Made by a program: the position numbers and the translations under genes. A stretch of 64,000 nt of DNA, taken from the NCBI RefSeq assembly GCF_000993785.3, contig NZ_CP009922.3:3162001-3226000 (forward strand), given 5' to 3'. Below, piece by piece: positions 7,939 to 16,835 of this stretch (the first letter of the stretch is position 1; every line of letters starts with the position of its first letter). Below the pieces are notes generated by a model. It was given only the letters and a program-made list of their open reading frames with translations, made no database searches and was not told where the DNA came from. Origin of the DNA: Streptomyces xiamenensis (GTDB taxonomy: Bacteria; Actinomycetota; Actinomycetes; Streptomycetales; Streptomycetaceae).

Positions 7939-8861
7939 TGATCGACTCCCACCACGACATCGACGAGGCCCTGGTCAGGGCCCTGCTGCGGGAGCAGCAC
8001 CCGGATCTCGCCGGGCGGGAGCTGCGGCTCGCGGCGACCGGCTGGTCGAACCAGCTGTGGCGGCTGGGGGAGGACCTCGCGGTCCGGCTGCCGCGCCGGG
8101 AATCCGCCGCCCCCGAGGCGCTCAAGGAACAGCGCTGGGCCCCCGAAGTGGTGCCGGGCCTGCCGCTGCCGGTTCCCCTGCCGGTACGCGCCGGGGCGCC
8201 GTCCGCGCACTTCCCCTGGCACTGGTCCGTCGTCGCCTGGGTGCCGGGGGAACCGGCGGACCGCGCCCCGATCACCGACGGGCCGCACGCCGCCGCCGAA
8301 CTCGCCCGCTTCCTGCGGGCGCTGCACCGGCCCGCGCCCCCCGGTGTGCCCGGGCACGCCTACCAGGCCGCTCCGCTGCGGACCCTCGGCGTGCTGCCCG
8401 GCATGGAGGACGACCCGGCGGTCCTGGCCGTCCAGCGTGATCCCGCGCTCCGCGCCGTGTGGGAGGACGCCGTGGCCGCGCCCGACTGGTCCGGGACGCC
8501 GGTGTGGCTGCACGGGGATCTGCACCCCGCCAACGTCGTGGTGAACGGCGGCACCCTGGCCGGGGTCGTCGACTTCGGCGAACTGTGCGGAGGCGACCCG
8601 GCCATCGATCTCGCCGCCGCCTGGCTGCTGTTGCCGGCCGGGGCGGACGTGTCCTTCCTGGCCGCGTACGGCGCCGCCGACGAGGCAGCCGTGCGCCGGG
8701 CCAGGGGTCTGGCGCTGACCAAGGCGCTCGCCCTCATCGGCATCGGGCGGGCGGGAGAGTTGGGCCGGCCGGGCGGGCAGCCTACCTGGGGGCCGGCCGG
8801 CCGAGCGGTGATCGAGCGGCTGCGCGGCGCAGCGCCAGCAGTCCACCCACTCCCGGAATGA
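7938..8861 (+). CDS. Aminoglycoside phosphotransferase (APH) family protein
   Basis: A 307-residue kinase-fold protein. The catalytic loop is HGDLHPANVV (His192, Asp194) and the metal-binding DFGEL aspartate is Asp212, both intact. The N-terminal part has the APH-type SNQLWRLG nucleotide strand and LPRRE lysine-region variant. Members phosphorylate small hydroxylated metabolites or antibiotics; the substrate here cannot be told. The ATG at 7938 overlaps the GntR stop (GTGATGA), so it is translationally coupled to matR, although nothing links it to malonate. Its 3' end overlaps an opposite-strand DUF3817 gene by 80 bases. Confidence 0.85.
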   Translation: MIDSHHDIDEALVRALLREQHPDLAGRELRLAATGWSNQLWRLGEDLAVRLPRRESAAPEALKEQRWAPEVVPGLPLPVPLPVRAGAPSAHFPWHWSVVAWVPGEPADRAPITDGPHAAAELARFLRALHRPAPPGVPGHAYQAAPLRTLGVLPGMEDDPAVLAVQRDPALRAVWEDAVAAPDWSGTPVWLHGDLHPANVVVNGGTLAGVVDFGELCGGDPAIDLAAAWLLLPAGADVSFLAAYGAADEAAVRRARGLALTKALALIGIGRAGELGRPGGQPTWGPAGRAVIERLRGAAPAVHPLPE

Positions 8862-9057
8862 GCGACAGCGCCCGGACGGCGGGCGTGGCGTGCGGGAGGC
8901 GCCAGGCCAGCAGGATCACGAACAGGTAGGCGCAGCCGTGGGTGGGGCCCAGCAGGGAGGACAGGGGCCGCAGGTGCACGGTGGCGAGGTTGGCCAGCAG
9001 GATGAGGAGCGAGACCAGCTCGATGTGCGCGGCGATGCGCAGGGGCCGCAGGGGCAC
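8782..9057 (-). CDS. DUF3817-type small membrane protein
   Basis: A 91-residue protein with three predicted membrane helices. The segment LRIAAHIELVSLLILLANLATVH and the following LGPTHGCAYLFV match the DUF3817 family of actinobacterial integral membrane proteins of unknown function. The GTG at 9057 gives the usual family length. The 3' end is antisense to the last 80 bases of the APH gene, so the two transcripts converge and overlap. No operon partner is visible. Confidence 0.8.
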   Translation of the reverse strand: MPLRPLRIAAHIELVSLLILLANLATVHLRPLSSLLGPTHGCAYLFVILLAWRLPHATPAVRALSLIPGVGGLLALRRAAARSPLGRPAPR

Positions 9058-9226
9058 GGTGACGTCCTTCGGGGCGGCGGTCGCGGGGGTACGGGTCGCG
9101 GCCCGTACAGGGCAGCACCGACGCTAGGCCGCCCGTCCCGCCCGTCCCAGGGGCCCCGGTGCCACGTTTCAACGGGATGGCGCCATCGGGTCGCCGCGGC
9201 CGTCCCGCCCGCCCGGCCGTCGCCGG

Positions 9227-9865
9227 TCAGGGCCCCGCCGGCACTGTCCCCAGGGAGAGCCAGATCCGGTCGGGGAGCGTCCGGGCGGCCTCCTCCAGAT
9301 CGAACCCCTCCGTACCGGCCAGCCACCGGGTGACGGCGAAGGTCACCGGCCCCATGATCAGCATCTCGGCCTGGGCGGGCGGCAGCGGCCGCAGCCCCTC
9401 GGCGGCCAGCCGCGGCCCGAAGAACTCCAGCAGCTCCGCGACCCGGGGCGCCCGCCCGGCGTCCACCCGCTCGGTGTGGGCGCGCAGATAGCCGGCGTAC
9501 GGGGAGGCGTGGATGATGAGCGCCTCCGTACGGTGTGCCGCCGACCAGCGCAGATAGCCGCTGACGAGCGCGGTGACGGCGCCCTTGGCCGAGGTGGCGG
9601 GGCGTACCGCGTCGGTGAGGGCGGCCAGCAGGTCGTCCTTGCACCGGATGAACAGGGTGGCCGCCAGCCCGTCGAAGCTGCCGAAGTGGTGGTAGAGGCT
9701 GCCCACGCTCACCCCGGACGCCTCGATCACCGCCGGCAGGGTGAACCCCTGGGGCCCGGCGTCCCGGTAGACCTCGAATGCGGCCCGCAGCAGCCGGTCG
9801 ACGGTGTGCTGTCCGCGCCGCTGCTTCGCCGGCCCGGCCGGGGCTGTGCGTGCCCGCTCCGTCAC
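9227..9865 (-). CDS. TetR-family transcriptional regulator
   Basis: A 212-residue regulator. The N-terminal HTH spans about residues 18-65 with VIEASGVSVGSLYHHFGS as the recognition segment, and a helical ligand domain follows. The GTG at 9865 is the most upstream reasonable start, and a basic N-terminal tail precedes the HTH. The ligand is not predictable. The gene is divergent from the Ser/Thr kinase gene with a 131-base gap that contains a 21-base inverted repeat. It may therefore repress itself and perhaps the kinase. Confidence 0.88.
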   Translation of the reverse strand: MTERARTAPAGPAKQRRGQHTVDRLLRAAFEVYRDAGPQGFTLPAVIEASGVSVGSLYHHFGSFDGLAATLFIRCKDDLLAALTDAVRPATSAKGAVTALVSGYLRWSAAHRTEALIIHASPYAGYLRAHTERVDAGRAPRVAELLEFFGPRLAAEGLRPLPPAQAEMLIMGPVTFAVTRWLAGTEGFDLEEAARTLPDRIWLSLGTVPAGP

Positions 9866-9948
9866 GTGCCCTCACCATATCTTCACTGTCTTCAACGGCC
9901 CTGTGTCCTGAGGATATTGACGCACGCCGGGGGTCAACTGGAAAGTGG

Positions 9949-9969
9949 TTCTAGAACAGCGTTCCAGAA
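9949..9969. promoter_or_regulatory. Inverted repeat, probable TetR operator
   Basis: TTCTAGAAC and GTTCCAGAA flank AGC, with eight of nine positions complementary. The site lies between the divergent TetR gene (start 9865) and the kinase gene (start 9997), 28 bases before the kinase ATG. Size and symmetry fit a TetR-dimer operator. No other palindrome of comparable quality is seen in the gap. Confidence 0.65.
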
Positions 9970-9996
9970 GGGGAGCCCGGGGGGAGGGCTACGGCC

Positions 9997-11913
9997 ATGG
10001 AGGATCTCGGGGGCGCCGATCCGCGCCGGATCGGCCGCTACCGGCCGCTCGCCGTGCTGGGTGAGGGCGGCATGGGCCGGGTGCTGCTGGCCACCGGGCC
10101 GCACGGCAACCTGGTCGCCGTCAAGCGCGTGCACGAACACCTCGCCGGTGACGCGGATTTCCGCAAACGCTTCAAGCGTGAGGTCGCGGCCTCGCGCAAG
10201 GTCCGCAGCCCGCACACCGCGGCCGTGGTGGACGCCGAGATCGACGCGGAGGTGCCGTGGCTGGCCTCCGAGTTCGTGTACGGCCCCTCGCTGCACCGGG
10301 TCCTGGAGGAGACCGGGCGGCTGCCGGCCGACGCCGTCCTGCGGCTGGCCGCCGGCCTCGCCGCCGCCCTGCGCGACATCCACGCGGCGCGCCTCGTGCA
10401 CCGCGACCTGTCGCCGTCCAATGTGATGCTGGCCGACGACGGTCCCAAGGTCATCGACTTCGGGATCGTGCGCGCCGCCGAGGGCGCCGGCACCACCCGG
10501 CTGCAGACCATGACCACGGCCGTCACCCGCTCCGGCTCGGTCATCGGGGCGCCCGGGTTCATGTCGCCCGAGCAGGCACAGGGGGCGGAACTGACCCCGG
10601 CCAGCGACATGTTCTCGCTCGGCACGATCCTGCTGATGGCGTGCACCGGCACCAACCCCTTCGAGGGCCCCGGCATCCCGCAGACCATGTTCAACGTGGT
10701 GTACGCGACGCCCGAGCTGGGCGCGGTCCCCGACCGGCTGCGCCGGGTCATCGAGCCGTGCCTGTCCAAGACCCCGGGCGAACGCCCCACCCCGGCCCGC
10801 GTCCTGGAGCTGATCGGCCCGCTGCCCGAGGCCGGGGCCGGGGCGGCCCGTTGCTGGCCGCCCGCCGTGCACCGGATGGCCGAGGCGCAGCGGGCACAGG
10901 TGCGCGGGCTCGTCCCGGCGGCGGACGCGCCCACGGTCACCGCGGACGCGGTGCCCCCGACGGTGGTCGCCCCGCCCACCGGGCCCCGGGCGCCCGATCG
11001 GCAGAACCCGGCCGGCGGGGTGGTGGCCGCCGTGGGCCTGGTCGTGCTGCTGATCCTCGCCCTGGTGGTGTGGTTGCCCGGCGGCGACAAGGACGACACG
11101 GCCGGTGGCGGTACGCCGGCCCCCACCGCCACCGAGACCTTTGACGAGGAGCGGTCCGACCCGGTGGACGAGGCGGACACCGGTACCGACACCGAGTGGG
11201 AACCGGAGCCGGAGCCGGAACCCGAGCCGGAACCCGACCCCGTCGGGGACGCGGAAACGGGCGACTGCTTCACCAACCACGGCACCATGCAGGACCTCGA
11301 CCTGACACCGGCCGGCTGCGGCGACGGCACCTTCGAGGCCGTGGCCGTCTACCACGACAGCACGGACTACGACGACTGCGACGGCGTCCAGGACGTCGAC
11401 TGGTCCGTCAACTACCCGTACTGGGAAACCACCTTGTGCCTCAGCTACCACCACAGCAGCGGCACCGCCTACCACGCACAGCCCGGCGACTGCGTGTACG
11501 GCGAGCAGGGCGACAGCAGTTACTGGGGCGAGGCCGACTGCGAGACCGGCAACTTCACCGTGGTCGCCCGGTTCGGCGAGGACAGCCCCTCCAGCGACTG
11601 CGACTCCTGGACCTGGCACCACAGCCGCTACTTCTCCGTGGAGGGCTGGCCGGAGCTGGGCGTACGGCTCTGCCTGGCCATGAACTACCCCGACGACGCG
11701 GGCGTCGCCCAGCAGAACAACTGCATGATCAAGTCCGGCCCGGACACCGCCGCGACCTTCACCTTCTCCGGCTGCGAGGAGGGGAACGTCTACGTCACCG
11801 GCCGCACCAGCACCTACAACGACATCGCGTTCTGCGGCAACGACGGCTCGACCACCTGGCAGAACTCCGACTTCCCCGACCTCGGCTACACGGTGTGCTG
11901 GCAGTGGCTGTGA
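9997..11913 (+). CDS. Membrane Ser/Thr protein kinase with three extracellular Cys-rich repeats
   Basis: A 638-residue Hanks-type kinase. The kinase domain is residues 14-280: glycine loop GEGGMGRV, Lys43, HRDLSPSN with Asp137, and DFG Asp154. After a Pro/Ala linker comes one membrane helix (about 342-364), then an acidic Glu/Pro linker of alternating EPEPEP. The outside region (about 420-638) holds three tandem units, each opening with a GDC or NNC motif and carrying about four cysteines. They resemble the LppU/SCO3897-type domain of streptomycete septum-associated proteins, as I recall it. There are no PASTA repeats. The ATG follows GGGGGAGGG. The ectodomain probably senses an envelope signal. 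A putative TetR operator lies just upstream. Confidence 0.88.
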   Translation: MEDLGGADPRRIGRYRPLAVLGEGGMGRVLLATGPHGNLVAVKRVHEHLAGDADFRKRFKREVAASRKVRSPHTAAVVDAEIDAEVPWLASEFVYGPSLHRVLEETGRLPADAVLRLAAGLAAALRDIHAARLVHRDLSPSNVMLADDGPKVIDFGIVRAAEGAGTTRLQTMTTAVTRSGSVIGAPGFMSPEQAQGAELTPASDMFSLGTILLMACTGTNPFEGPGIPQTMFNVVYATPELGAVPDRLRRVIEPCLSKTPGERPTPARVLELIGPLPEAGAGAARCWPPAVHRMAEAQRAQVRGLVPAADAPTVTADAVPPTVVAPPTGPRAPDRQNPAGGVVAAVGLVVLLILALVVWLPGGDKDDTAGGGTPAPTATETFDEERSDPVDEADTGTDTEWEPEPEPEPEPEPDPVGDAETGDCFTNHGTMQDLDLTPAGCGDGTFEAVAVYHDSTDYDDCDGVQDVDWSVNYPYWETTLCLSYHHSSGTAYHAQPGDCVYGEQGDSSYWGEADCETGNFTVVARFGEDSPSSDCDSWTWHHSRYFSVEGWPELGVRLCLAMNYPDDAGVAQQNNCMIKSGPDTAATFTFSGCEEGNVYVTGRTSTYNDIAFCGNDGSTTWQNSDFPDLGYTVCWQWL

Positions 11914-11929
11914 GCCGCCGCCGCACGGC

Positions 11930-12619
11930 TCACGGCGTCAGCCGCGAGCCCAGGACGAGCAGCCCGGCCGCGCGGTCGCCGGACCATGACAGGTCGCCCT
12001 CGCCCTCGGCCATCCGGCCCCACAGCAGCAGAAGCAGCTCCCCGGCCGGCCCCGCCAGCGTGGCCACCGGTTCGCCGGGTCCATACGTCCACGAGGCCCC
12101 GGTGTCCGTGGCCGTCACCCGCAGCGCGTGCGGCGGCCCGGTCGCCAGACCCCGGGTGATCATCCGCGGCGCCATCGTGTCGAAGACCTCCGCGACACCG
12201 TCCGCCGCCAGAACGGGATCGAGCGGCTTGGCCGCCCCGAGCGCGTGCTCCGCGTCCCACCGGTGGATCAGCGTCTCCTGCGCCCGCCGCCGCTGCCAGA
12301 AACCGACCGTGGGCGGTGGGGCGAACGACCAGGCCGGAGCCGCCGGATCGGCGTCCAGGGCGGCCAGCAGCGTCGCGCACCCGCCGTCGTACCACTCCAG
12401 CAGCGCTCCGGGGTCCCGCGGTGCGGGCGGGTGATGGTCCCCGTGCCCCTCGGTGACGGCTGTGGCCGCCCACAGATTGCCGCTGCCCAGGTGCCCGGCC
12501 AGATCGCGCAGCGTCCAAGGGCCGCAGTGTTCGACGGGCGCGCCCAAGTCGGCGCCCAACGTAGCCCGGAAAGCGTCGAGTTCGCGGCGCAGATGGCTCA
12601 GGTACGACTCGGGACGCAT
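11930..12619 (-). CDS. Maleylpyruvate isomerase/DinB-like mycothiol-dependent enzyme family protein
   Basis: A 229-residue protein of the TIGR03083 type. The N-terminal four-helix DinB-like bundle has the conserved PWTLRDLAGHLGSGNLW helix and the later ETLIHRWDAEHA helix, whose histidines are metal ligands in the family. A small C-terminal domain (GPAGELLLLLWGR) follows. Characterised relatives use mycothiol as cofactor for isomerisation or conjugation. The substrate of this one is unknown. The start at 12619 (MRPESY) gives family length; an upstream in-frame extension overlaps the divergent GNAT gene. It is convergent with the kinase gene, with 16 bases between stops. Confidence 0.8.
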   Translation of the reverse strand: MRPESYLSHLRRELDAFRATLGADLGAPVEHCGPWTLRDLAGHLGSGNLWAATAVTEGHGDHHPPAPRDPGALLEWYDGGCATLLAALDADPAAPAWSFAPPPTVGFWQRRRAQETLIHRWDAEHALGAAKPLDPVLAADGVAEVFDTMAPRMITRGLATGPPHALRVTATDTGASWTYGPGEPVATLAGPAGELLLLLWGRMAEGEGDLSWSGDRAAGLLVLGSRLTP

Positions 12620-12655
12620 GCGCCGGACCCTACTCCTGTCCGGCAGGATGCGGGG

Positions 12656-13171
12656 ATGCGTTCCGATGTGACCCTGCTCCCGCTCGACCGGCCCCTGCTG
12701 ACCGCACTGCTCGCCGTGGCGGTCGCGGACGCGGACCCGCCGGAGGTGATGCCGCCGGTCCCGGACCCGACGGGCGGCGACGGCTGGACGGCGGAGCGCC
12801 GGGCCGCGTTCGTGCGGTTCCACGCGTGGCGTTCGCTGCCGCCGGACCCGGTGGAGTCGACGTACGCGATCACCGTGGCCGGCCGGGTGGCGGGCGCGGC
12901 GCGGCTGTGCCCCCGCCCGGACCGGAACAGCAACCGGGAGCGCGAGGGGCCGGGCACGGTGGAGGCGGACACGGTGGAGGCCGGCCTGTGGATCGGCCGC
13001 TCGTACCGGGGCGCGGGGGTGGGCGGCACGGTCCTCCGGCTGCTGATCGACCGGGCCCGGGCGGACGGTCACGACCGGCTGTATCTGTCCACGACCCCGG
13101 AGAACACAGCGATGCGGCAGCTGATGTCCGGCATCGGCCTGATCGGTACCCAGGGGGAGTTCGCGCTGTGA
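12656..13171 (+). CDS. GNAT-family N-acetyltransferase
   Basis: A 171-residue acetyltransferase. The acetyl-CoA pyrophosphate-binding motif is YRGAGVGGTVLRLLI (around residues 120-135), preceded by the central strand LWIGRSY and followed by the LSTTPENTAMRQLM helix with its conserved Asn. The acceptor is unknown. The ATG at 12656 is 36 bases from the divergent start of the DinB-like gene, so the two promoters must overlap. Longer in-frame extensions upstream are antisense to that gene and were rejected. Confidence 0.8.
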   Translation: MRSDVTLLPLDRPLLTALLAVAVADADPPEVMPPVPDPTGGDGWTAERRAAFVRFHAWRSLPPDPVESTYAITVAGRVAGAARLCPRPDRNSNREREGPGTVEADTVEAGLWIGRSYRGAGVGGTVLRLLIDRARADGHDRLYLSTTPENTAMRQLMSGIGLIGTQGEFAL

Positions 13172-13270
13172 CCGGCACCACCGGTCACGGCGGGACGGTC
13201 CCACGGCCGGCGGGCGCGTGGCGGGGGTGGGACGCGGCGGACCGGGGGCGCGTACCCGTTCGTCCGCCGC

Positions 13271-13996
13271 TCAGGGCCGCCGCGGCCGCCCGACCTCGCT
13301 GAACCACTCCCGTCCCAGCAGCGCCCGGAAGAGCGGGACGGGCAGACCGAGCAGGGTGCCGGGCAGCTTGCCGCCGGTCTGCGAGCGGTGCTCGGCCAGG
13401 GCCCGCTGCTTGAGGGCGGCGTAGCGGCGGACGTTGACGGCGTGCGTGATCTCCGCGCGCGGCAGGAACATCCGCTCCAGGCGGGTGGCGTCCTCGCGCA
13501 GCGCCCGCGCCACCCGGGCAGCCGTCTCGCGCGGCACGGTGCCCTCCAGCAGCCGTGGCACGGCTCCGGACGTGAACGCCCGGCGCCCGATCTCGTGCAC
13601 CTTCACGTGGTCGCGGTGCCCGTAGCCGCCGTTGCGGTCGTACCCCAGCAGCAGATCGGCCCGCTCCTGCCGCAGCACGTCGGCGAGCCGCCCGGCGGCC
13701 TCCTGGGTATCGGCCCGTGCCAGGCGCGGCCGGTCGGCCGGGTCGGGGTACAGGTCCTTGCCGTGCCCGCTGTCCGCGTACCCGAGATGGACCACCCGGT
13801 GCGCGCCCAGAACACCGGCGGCGGCCCGGAGTTCGGCCAGCCGGGGCGCGCCCTGTGGGGGCACGGCGTCCATGTGGCCGTCGGTCGCGGCCACGATCAC
13901 CACCCGGTGCCCTTCGGCGGCGGCCCGCGCCAAGGTGCCGCCAGTCAGGAGGACTTCGTCATCGGGATGCGCGTGAAAAGCCACCAGGGTCGCCAT
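13271..13996 (-). CDS. PIG-L (LmbE) family deacetylase
   Basis: A 241-residue zinc-dependent N-acetylglucosamine deacetylase-fold protein. The AHPDDE motif (residues 9-14) supplies two metal ligands and the catalytic base. The YGHRDHVKVHEIG segment supplies the third histidine. Family members include MshB (mycothiol synthesis), Mca and deacetylases of secondary metabolism. This one is shorter than MshB and lacks a clear assignment. The start at 13996 (MATLVAFHAH) places the first strand correctly. It stands alone between convergent and divergent neighbours. Confidence 0.85.
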   Translation of the reverse strand: MATLVAFHAHPDDEVLLTGGTLARAAAEGHRVVIVAATDGHMDAVPPQGAPRLAELRAAAGVLGAHRVVHLGYADSGHGKDLYPDPADRPRLARADTQEAAGRLADVLRQERADLLLGYDRNGGYGHRDHVKVHEIGRRAFTSGAVPRLLEGTVPRETAARVARALREDATRLERMFLPRAEITHAVNVRRYAALKQRALAEHRSQTGGKLPGTLLGLPVPLFRALLGREWFSEVGRPRRP

Positions 13997-14207
13997 CGCC
14001 CCATCCTGTACCGACCGGCTTCCCCCGGTCCAGGATCGCGCACCGCACCGCACATCCCCCGCCGGACCGGGGGCGAGCACGCCGTACTCCTCCTCGCCGA
14101 CGCCGCGCCAGCCGTGGCAGCGCAGGGCCCGGCGGAGCACGGACGGACCAGGCCGGCTCCGTCCCGGGACCGATGCGGACGGGCCCGCGGACGGTGAGGA
14201 TCGGGGG

Positions 14208-14675
14208 ATGCCTGACCATCCGTTCGATGTCGACGCCTTCCTCGCCGCGCCCCGCACCGCGCGACTGGCCACCAACACCCCGGCCGGGCCCGCCGTCCGG
14301 CCGGTGTGGTTCCTGTGGGAGGAGGGCGCGTTCTGGACGCTCACCGGCCCCTGGGCGAAGCTGCGGCAGCACGTGGAGGCCGATCCCCGGGTGGCCGTGG
14401 TGGTCGACGACTGCGACCTGGCGACCGGCAGGGTCCGGCAGGTCATGGCGCGCGGCGGCGCCGAACTCCTGCCCTTCGACGTGCCGCGCGGCCGCCGCAA
14501 GCTCAGCCGCTACCTCGGCCCCGACGAGTCCCGCTGGGATCGGCGGTTCACCGGGTATCTGTACGGCGACCCCACGGCGGGCGGCGCCGTCTGGCTGCGC
14601 CTGGCCCCGGCCACCCTCACCGTCAAGGACCTGAGTTACGCCGTGGAACCACCCGCCGGGCCCGCCTCGCCGTAG
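14208..14675 (+). CDS. Pyridoxamine 5'-phosphate oxidase-fold flavin/F420-dependent protein
   Basis: A 155-residue split-barrel protein. TARLATNTPAGPAVRPVWFLW followed by FWTLTGPWAKLRQHVEADPRVAVVVDD is the classic PNPOx-like beta-barrel opening, which binds FMN, F420 or haem in different subfamilies. A charged middle (PRGRRKLSRYLGPDE) and a C-terminal strand follow. The reaction cannot be told from sequence. The start at 14208 is the only candidate at family length, and the 200-base region before it is free of genes. Confidence 0.75.
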   Translation: MPDHPFDVDAFLAAPRTARLATNTPAGPAVRPVWFLWEEGAFWTLTGPWAKLRQHVEADPRVAVVVDDCDLATGRVRQVMARGGAELLPFDVPRGRRKLSRYLGPDESRWDRRFTGYLYGDPTAGGAVWLRLAPATLTVKDLSYAVEPPAGPASP

Positions 14676-14694
14676 CAGTGGGGGAGGGGAGGGC

Positions 14695-15237
14695 TCAGCC
14701 GCCCAGCAGCCGGGCCTGCTCCGCCTTCAGCTCGGTGAACCCGCGGCGCGCGTAGGCGCGGATCTCCTCGCCGGGGAAGGGGACCACCGACAGGTGTTCG
14801 CTGTAGTCCTCGCGGGCCCAGCGCGCCGCGGTGATCTCGTATCCGGAGACGTGCGCGCACAGTTCGAGCAGCACGGGCGGCACCTCACGCTCGCGCAGCA
14901 GGTCGGCGCGCTGGATCACCAGATCGCGCATCGCCTGGATGTTGGGCAGGAACACCGTGGACGCCCACAGCCGCCACTCGCTGCTCTCCCGCTCGGTGGC
15001 GGCGGGTCCGCCCTCGCCGAACGGCGAGCTGCCGTCCGGCCGTACGTTGCGCTCCAGGAACTCGGCGTAGCTGCGGCTGTTGCCCTCGGTGAGGGCGAAC
15101 AACGGCCCGTAGAAGTCGCTCAGCTGCCGGTTCACCCGGGCGAGCCGCTCCTGGCGCTGGGAGAGCCGTACCCCGTTGAGGTACGTGGCGAGATAACCGG
15201 CGAACGCCAGCGCGATGGTCACCACCAGTGCGATCAC
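14695..15237 (-). CDS. Membrane-anchored protein of unknown function
   Basis: A 180-residue protein with one N-terminal membrane helix (MIALVVTIALAFAGYLATYL, residues 1-20) and a soluble, mainly helical, charged remainder containing SDFYGPLFAL and ELKAEQARLL. Streptomycete genomes encode several such single-anchor proteins of about this size. I do not recognise a named domain. The GTG start at 15237 is supported by the position of the membrane helix. It is convergent with the PNPOx-fold gene, 19 bases away. Confidence 0.65.
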   Translation of the reverse strand: MIALVVTIALAFAGYLATYLNGVRLSQRQERLARVNRQLSDFYGPLFALTEGNSRSYAEFLERNVRPDGSSPFGEGGPAATERESSEWRLWASTVFLPNIQAMRDLVIQRADLLREREVPPVLLELCAHVSGYEITAARWAREDYSEHLSVVPFPGEEIRAYARRGFTELKAEQARLLGG

Positions 15238-15352
15238 AAGAAATGATCGTAGTGGCTACGCGCGTGGCGTGACCGGCCCCAACTCCCTTTGTTCTCGCAC
15301 GGTTCTCAAGGCCGCGACCGGGACGTGTGAACGGCGGGCGGCCCGGCCTGTC

Positions 15353-15838
15353 TCAGTCCTCGACGCGGTCCAGCGCCTCGTACACCCGGTTCTTGAACTC
15401 CTCCGGGCTGGGCACGTGCTTGAAGGTCATCTTGCCCTGCTCGGAGGCGGACTGGACGTGCAGCGTGCCGTACCGCATGATCCGCTCCCACAGCGACGCC
15501 GAGAACGACACGTCGTTCACCCGGCTCAACGGGATGCTGCGGCCGACCTTGTTGAGGAAACCGGTGCGCTTGTGCAGGCGCTTGGTGGTCAGGAAGTACA
15601 CCGTCGAACGCCATTGCAGCATCGGCACCAGCCACCGCCAGATGATCGCGATCCCCGCGAGCCCCAGCACCACCCACGCCACGGGGGAGCCCAGGTCCCC
15701 GATGATCAGCGTCAGTACGGCCGCCACCGCCGCGATGACGACCAGTTGCACGAACTCACTGACCAGCGTGGTCCAGTGCTGCCTGGTCTCGTAAAGGAGT
15801 TCTTCGTCGTCGGCGAGGTAACGGTCCGCGTAAGCCAT
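15353..15838 (-). CDS. Bacterial PH-domain membrane protein (YdbS-type bPH2)
   Basis: A 161-residue protein with an N-terminal soluble stretch (YLADDEELLYETRQHW), two membrane helices (about residues 30-72) and a C-terminal bPH2 domain. In the domain, YFLTTKRLHKRTGFL, IPLSRVNDVSF and LWERIMRYGTLHVQSA are the usual strands. Such proteins are widespread in actinomycetes and their role at the membrane is not established. The ATG at 15838 gives the standard start. No obvious operon partner is present. Confidence 0.85.
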   Translation of the reverse strand: MAYADRYLADDEELLYETRQHWTTLVSEFVQLVVIAAVAAVLTLIIGDLGSPVAWVVLGLAGIAIIWRWLVPMLQWRSTVYFLTTKRLHKRTGFLNKVGRSIPLSRVNDVSFSASLWERIMRYGTLHVQSASEQGKMTFKHVPSPEEFKNRVYEALDRVED

Positions 15839-15985
15839 ACCGGGAGCATGGCACAACGCGCCGAGGCCACAGCCGCCCTCCGGCCACTTGGTATCAGGTT
15901 GTCATGTCGTTGCCACCACGCTCCCACCCCACTTCACCTCCCCAAACACTGATCTTCCCGCAGGAATGGCCGTAAGCTCCCTCCC

Positions 15986-16771
15986 ATGTGTGCCGTCCGG
16001 CGCAAGTCGCGCGCCTACCACCCCGACCGAGTCCGTGACGCGCTGCTCGCGCAGGTGGAACACGTACGGCTGGCCGCCCACGCCCTCACGCCCGAGCAGC
16101 TCGCCCGGCCCGCCGCCCTGCCGGGCCGCGACGTCAGCTCCCTGCTCGCGCACATCGCGGGCCAGATCGACGCCGTCCCCCGGCTCCTCGCCGAGCCCGC
16201 CCCCGCCGCCACCCGGCCCGCGCTCGATCTCGACGAGTGGGCCGTCCACCCCGGCGCCGGCATCGGCGACGCCCCCGAGGCCGCGGGCGACCCGGTGGAG
16301 GCCATCGACGCAGCCGCCGAGGAACTGGACGCCGTCCTGGAGACGGCCGTCCGCGAGGACCTCCTCCTGCCGCACCGCTTCGGCCCGATGCGCGGCCTGG
16401 ACTTCACCGTCACCCGGGTGGTGGAGCTGGTGGTGCACAGCGACGACCTGACCCGCTCCCTGCAGAGCCCCGTCCGGCTGGACCGCGGCGCCCTGGCCAT
16501 CTCCGTCCGGGTGCTGGCGGACGCCCTGGCCGCCAAGGCCCCCGGCAACTCCACCGAGCTGCGCGTTCCGCCGTTCGTCGCCGTCCAGTGCCTGCCGGGC
16601 CCCCGGCACACCCGCGGCACCCCGCCCTCGGTCGTCGAGGCCGACCCCATCACCTGGCTGCGGCTGGCCACCGGCCGCGCCACCTGGGCGCAGACCGCCG
16701 CCACCGGCCGGCTCAAGGCGAGCGGCGAACGCGCGATCTCCCTCGCCGGCCAACTGCCCGTGCTCGGCTGA
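15986..16771 (+). CDS. Maleylpyruvate isomerase family mycothiol-dependent protein
   Basis: A 261-residue protein. An N-terminal DinB-like helical bundle (DALLAQVEHVRLAAHALTPEQLARP, then SSLLAHIAGQID) contains the metal-binding histidine and LVVHSDDL supplies the third ligand. A C-terminal sterol-carrier-like domain (RLATGRATWAQ, LPVLG) follows. These features define the mycothiol-dependent isomerase/transferase family. The gene lies 102 bases upstream of purF and is conserved next to purF in streptomycetes as far as I recall. Its substrate is unknown. It is separate from the similar but shorter gene at 11.9-12.6 kb. Confidence 0.85.
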   Translation: MCAVRRKSRAYHPDRVRDALLAQVEHVRLAAHALTPEQLARPAALPGRDVSSLLAHIAGQIDAVPRLLAEPAPAATRPALDLDEWAVHPGAGIGDAPEAAGDPVEAIDAAAEELDAVLETAVREDLLLPHRFGPMRGLDFTVTRVVELVVHSDDLTRSLQSPVRLDRGALAISVRVLADALAAKAPGNSTELRVPPFVAVQCLPGPRHTRGTPPSVVEADPITWLRLATGRATWAQTAATGRLKASGERAISLAGQLPVLG

Positions 16772-16835
16772 TGCCACAGGGTGCGGAAACGGGGCAGGTC
16801 AGGCACCCGCTGGGGGATGTCTCACAATCCACTGG

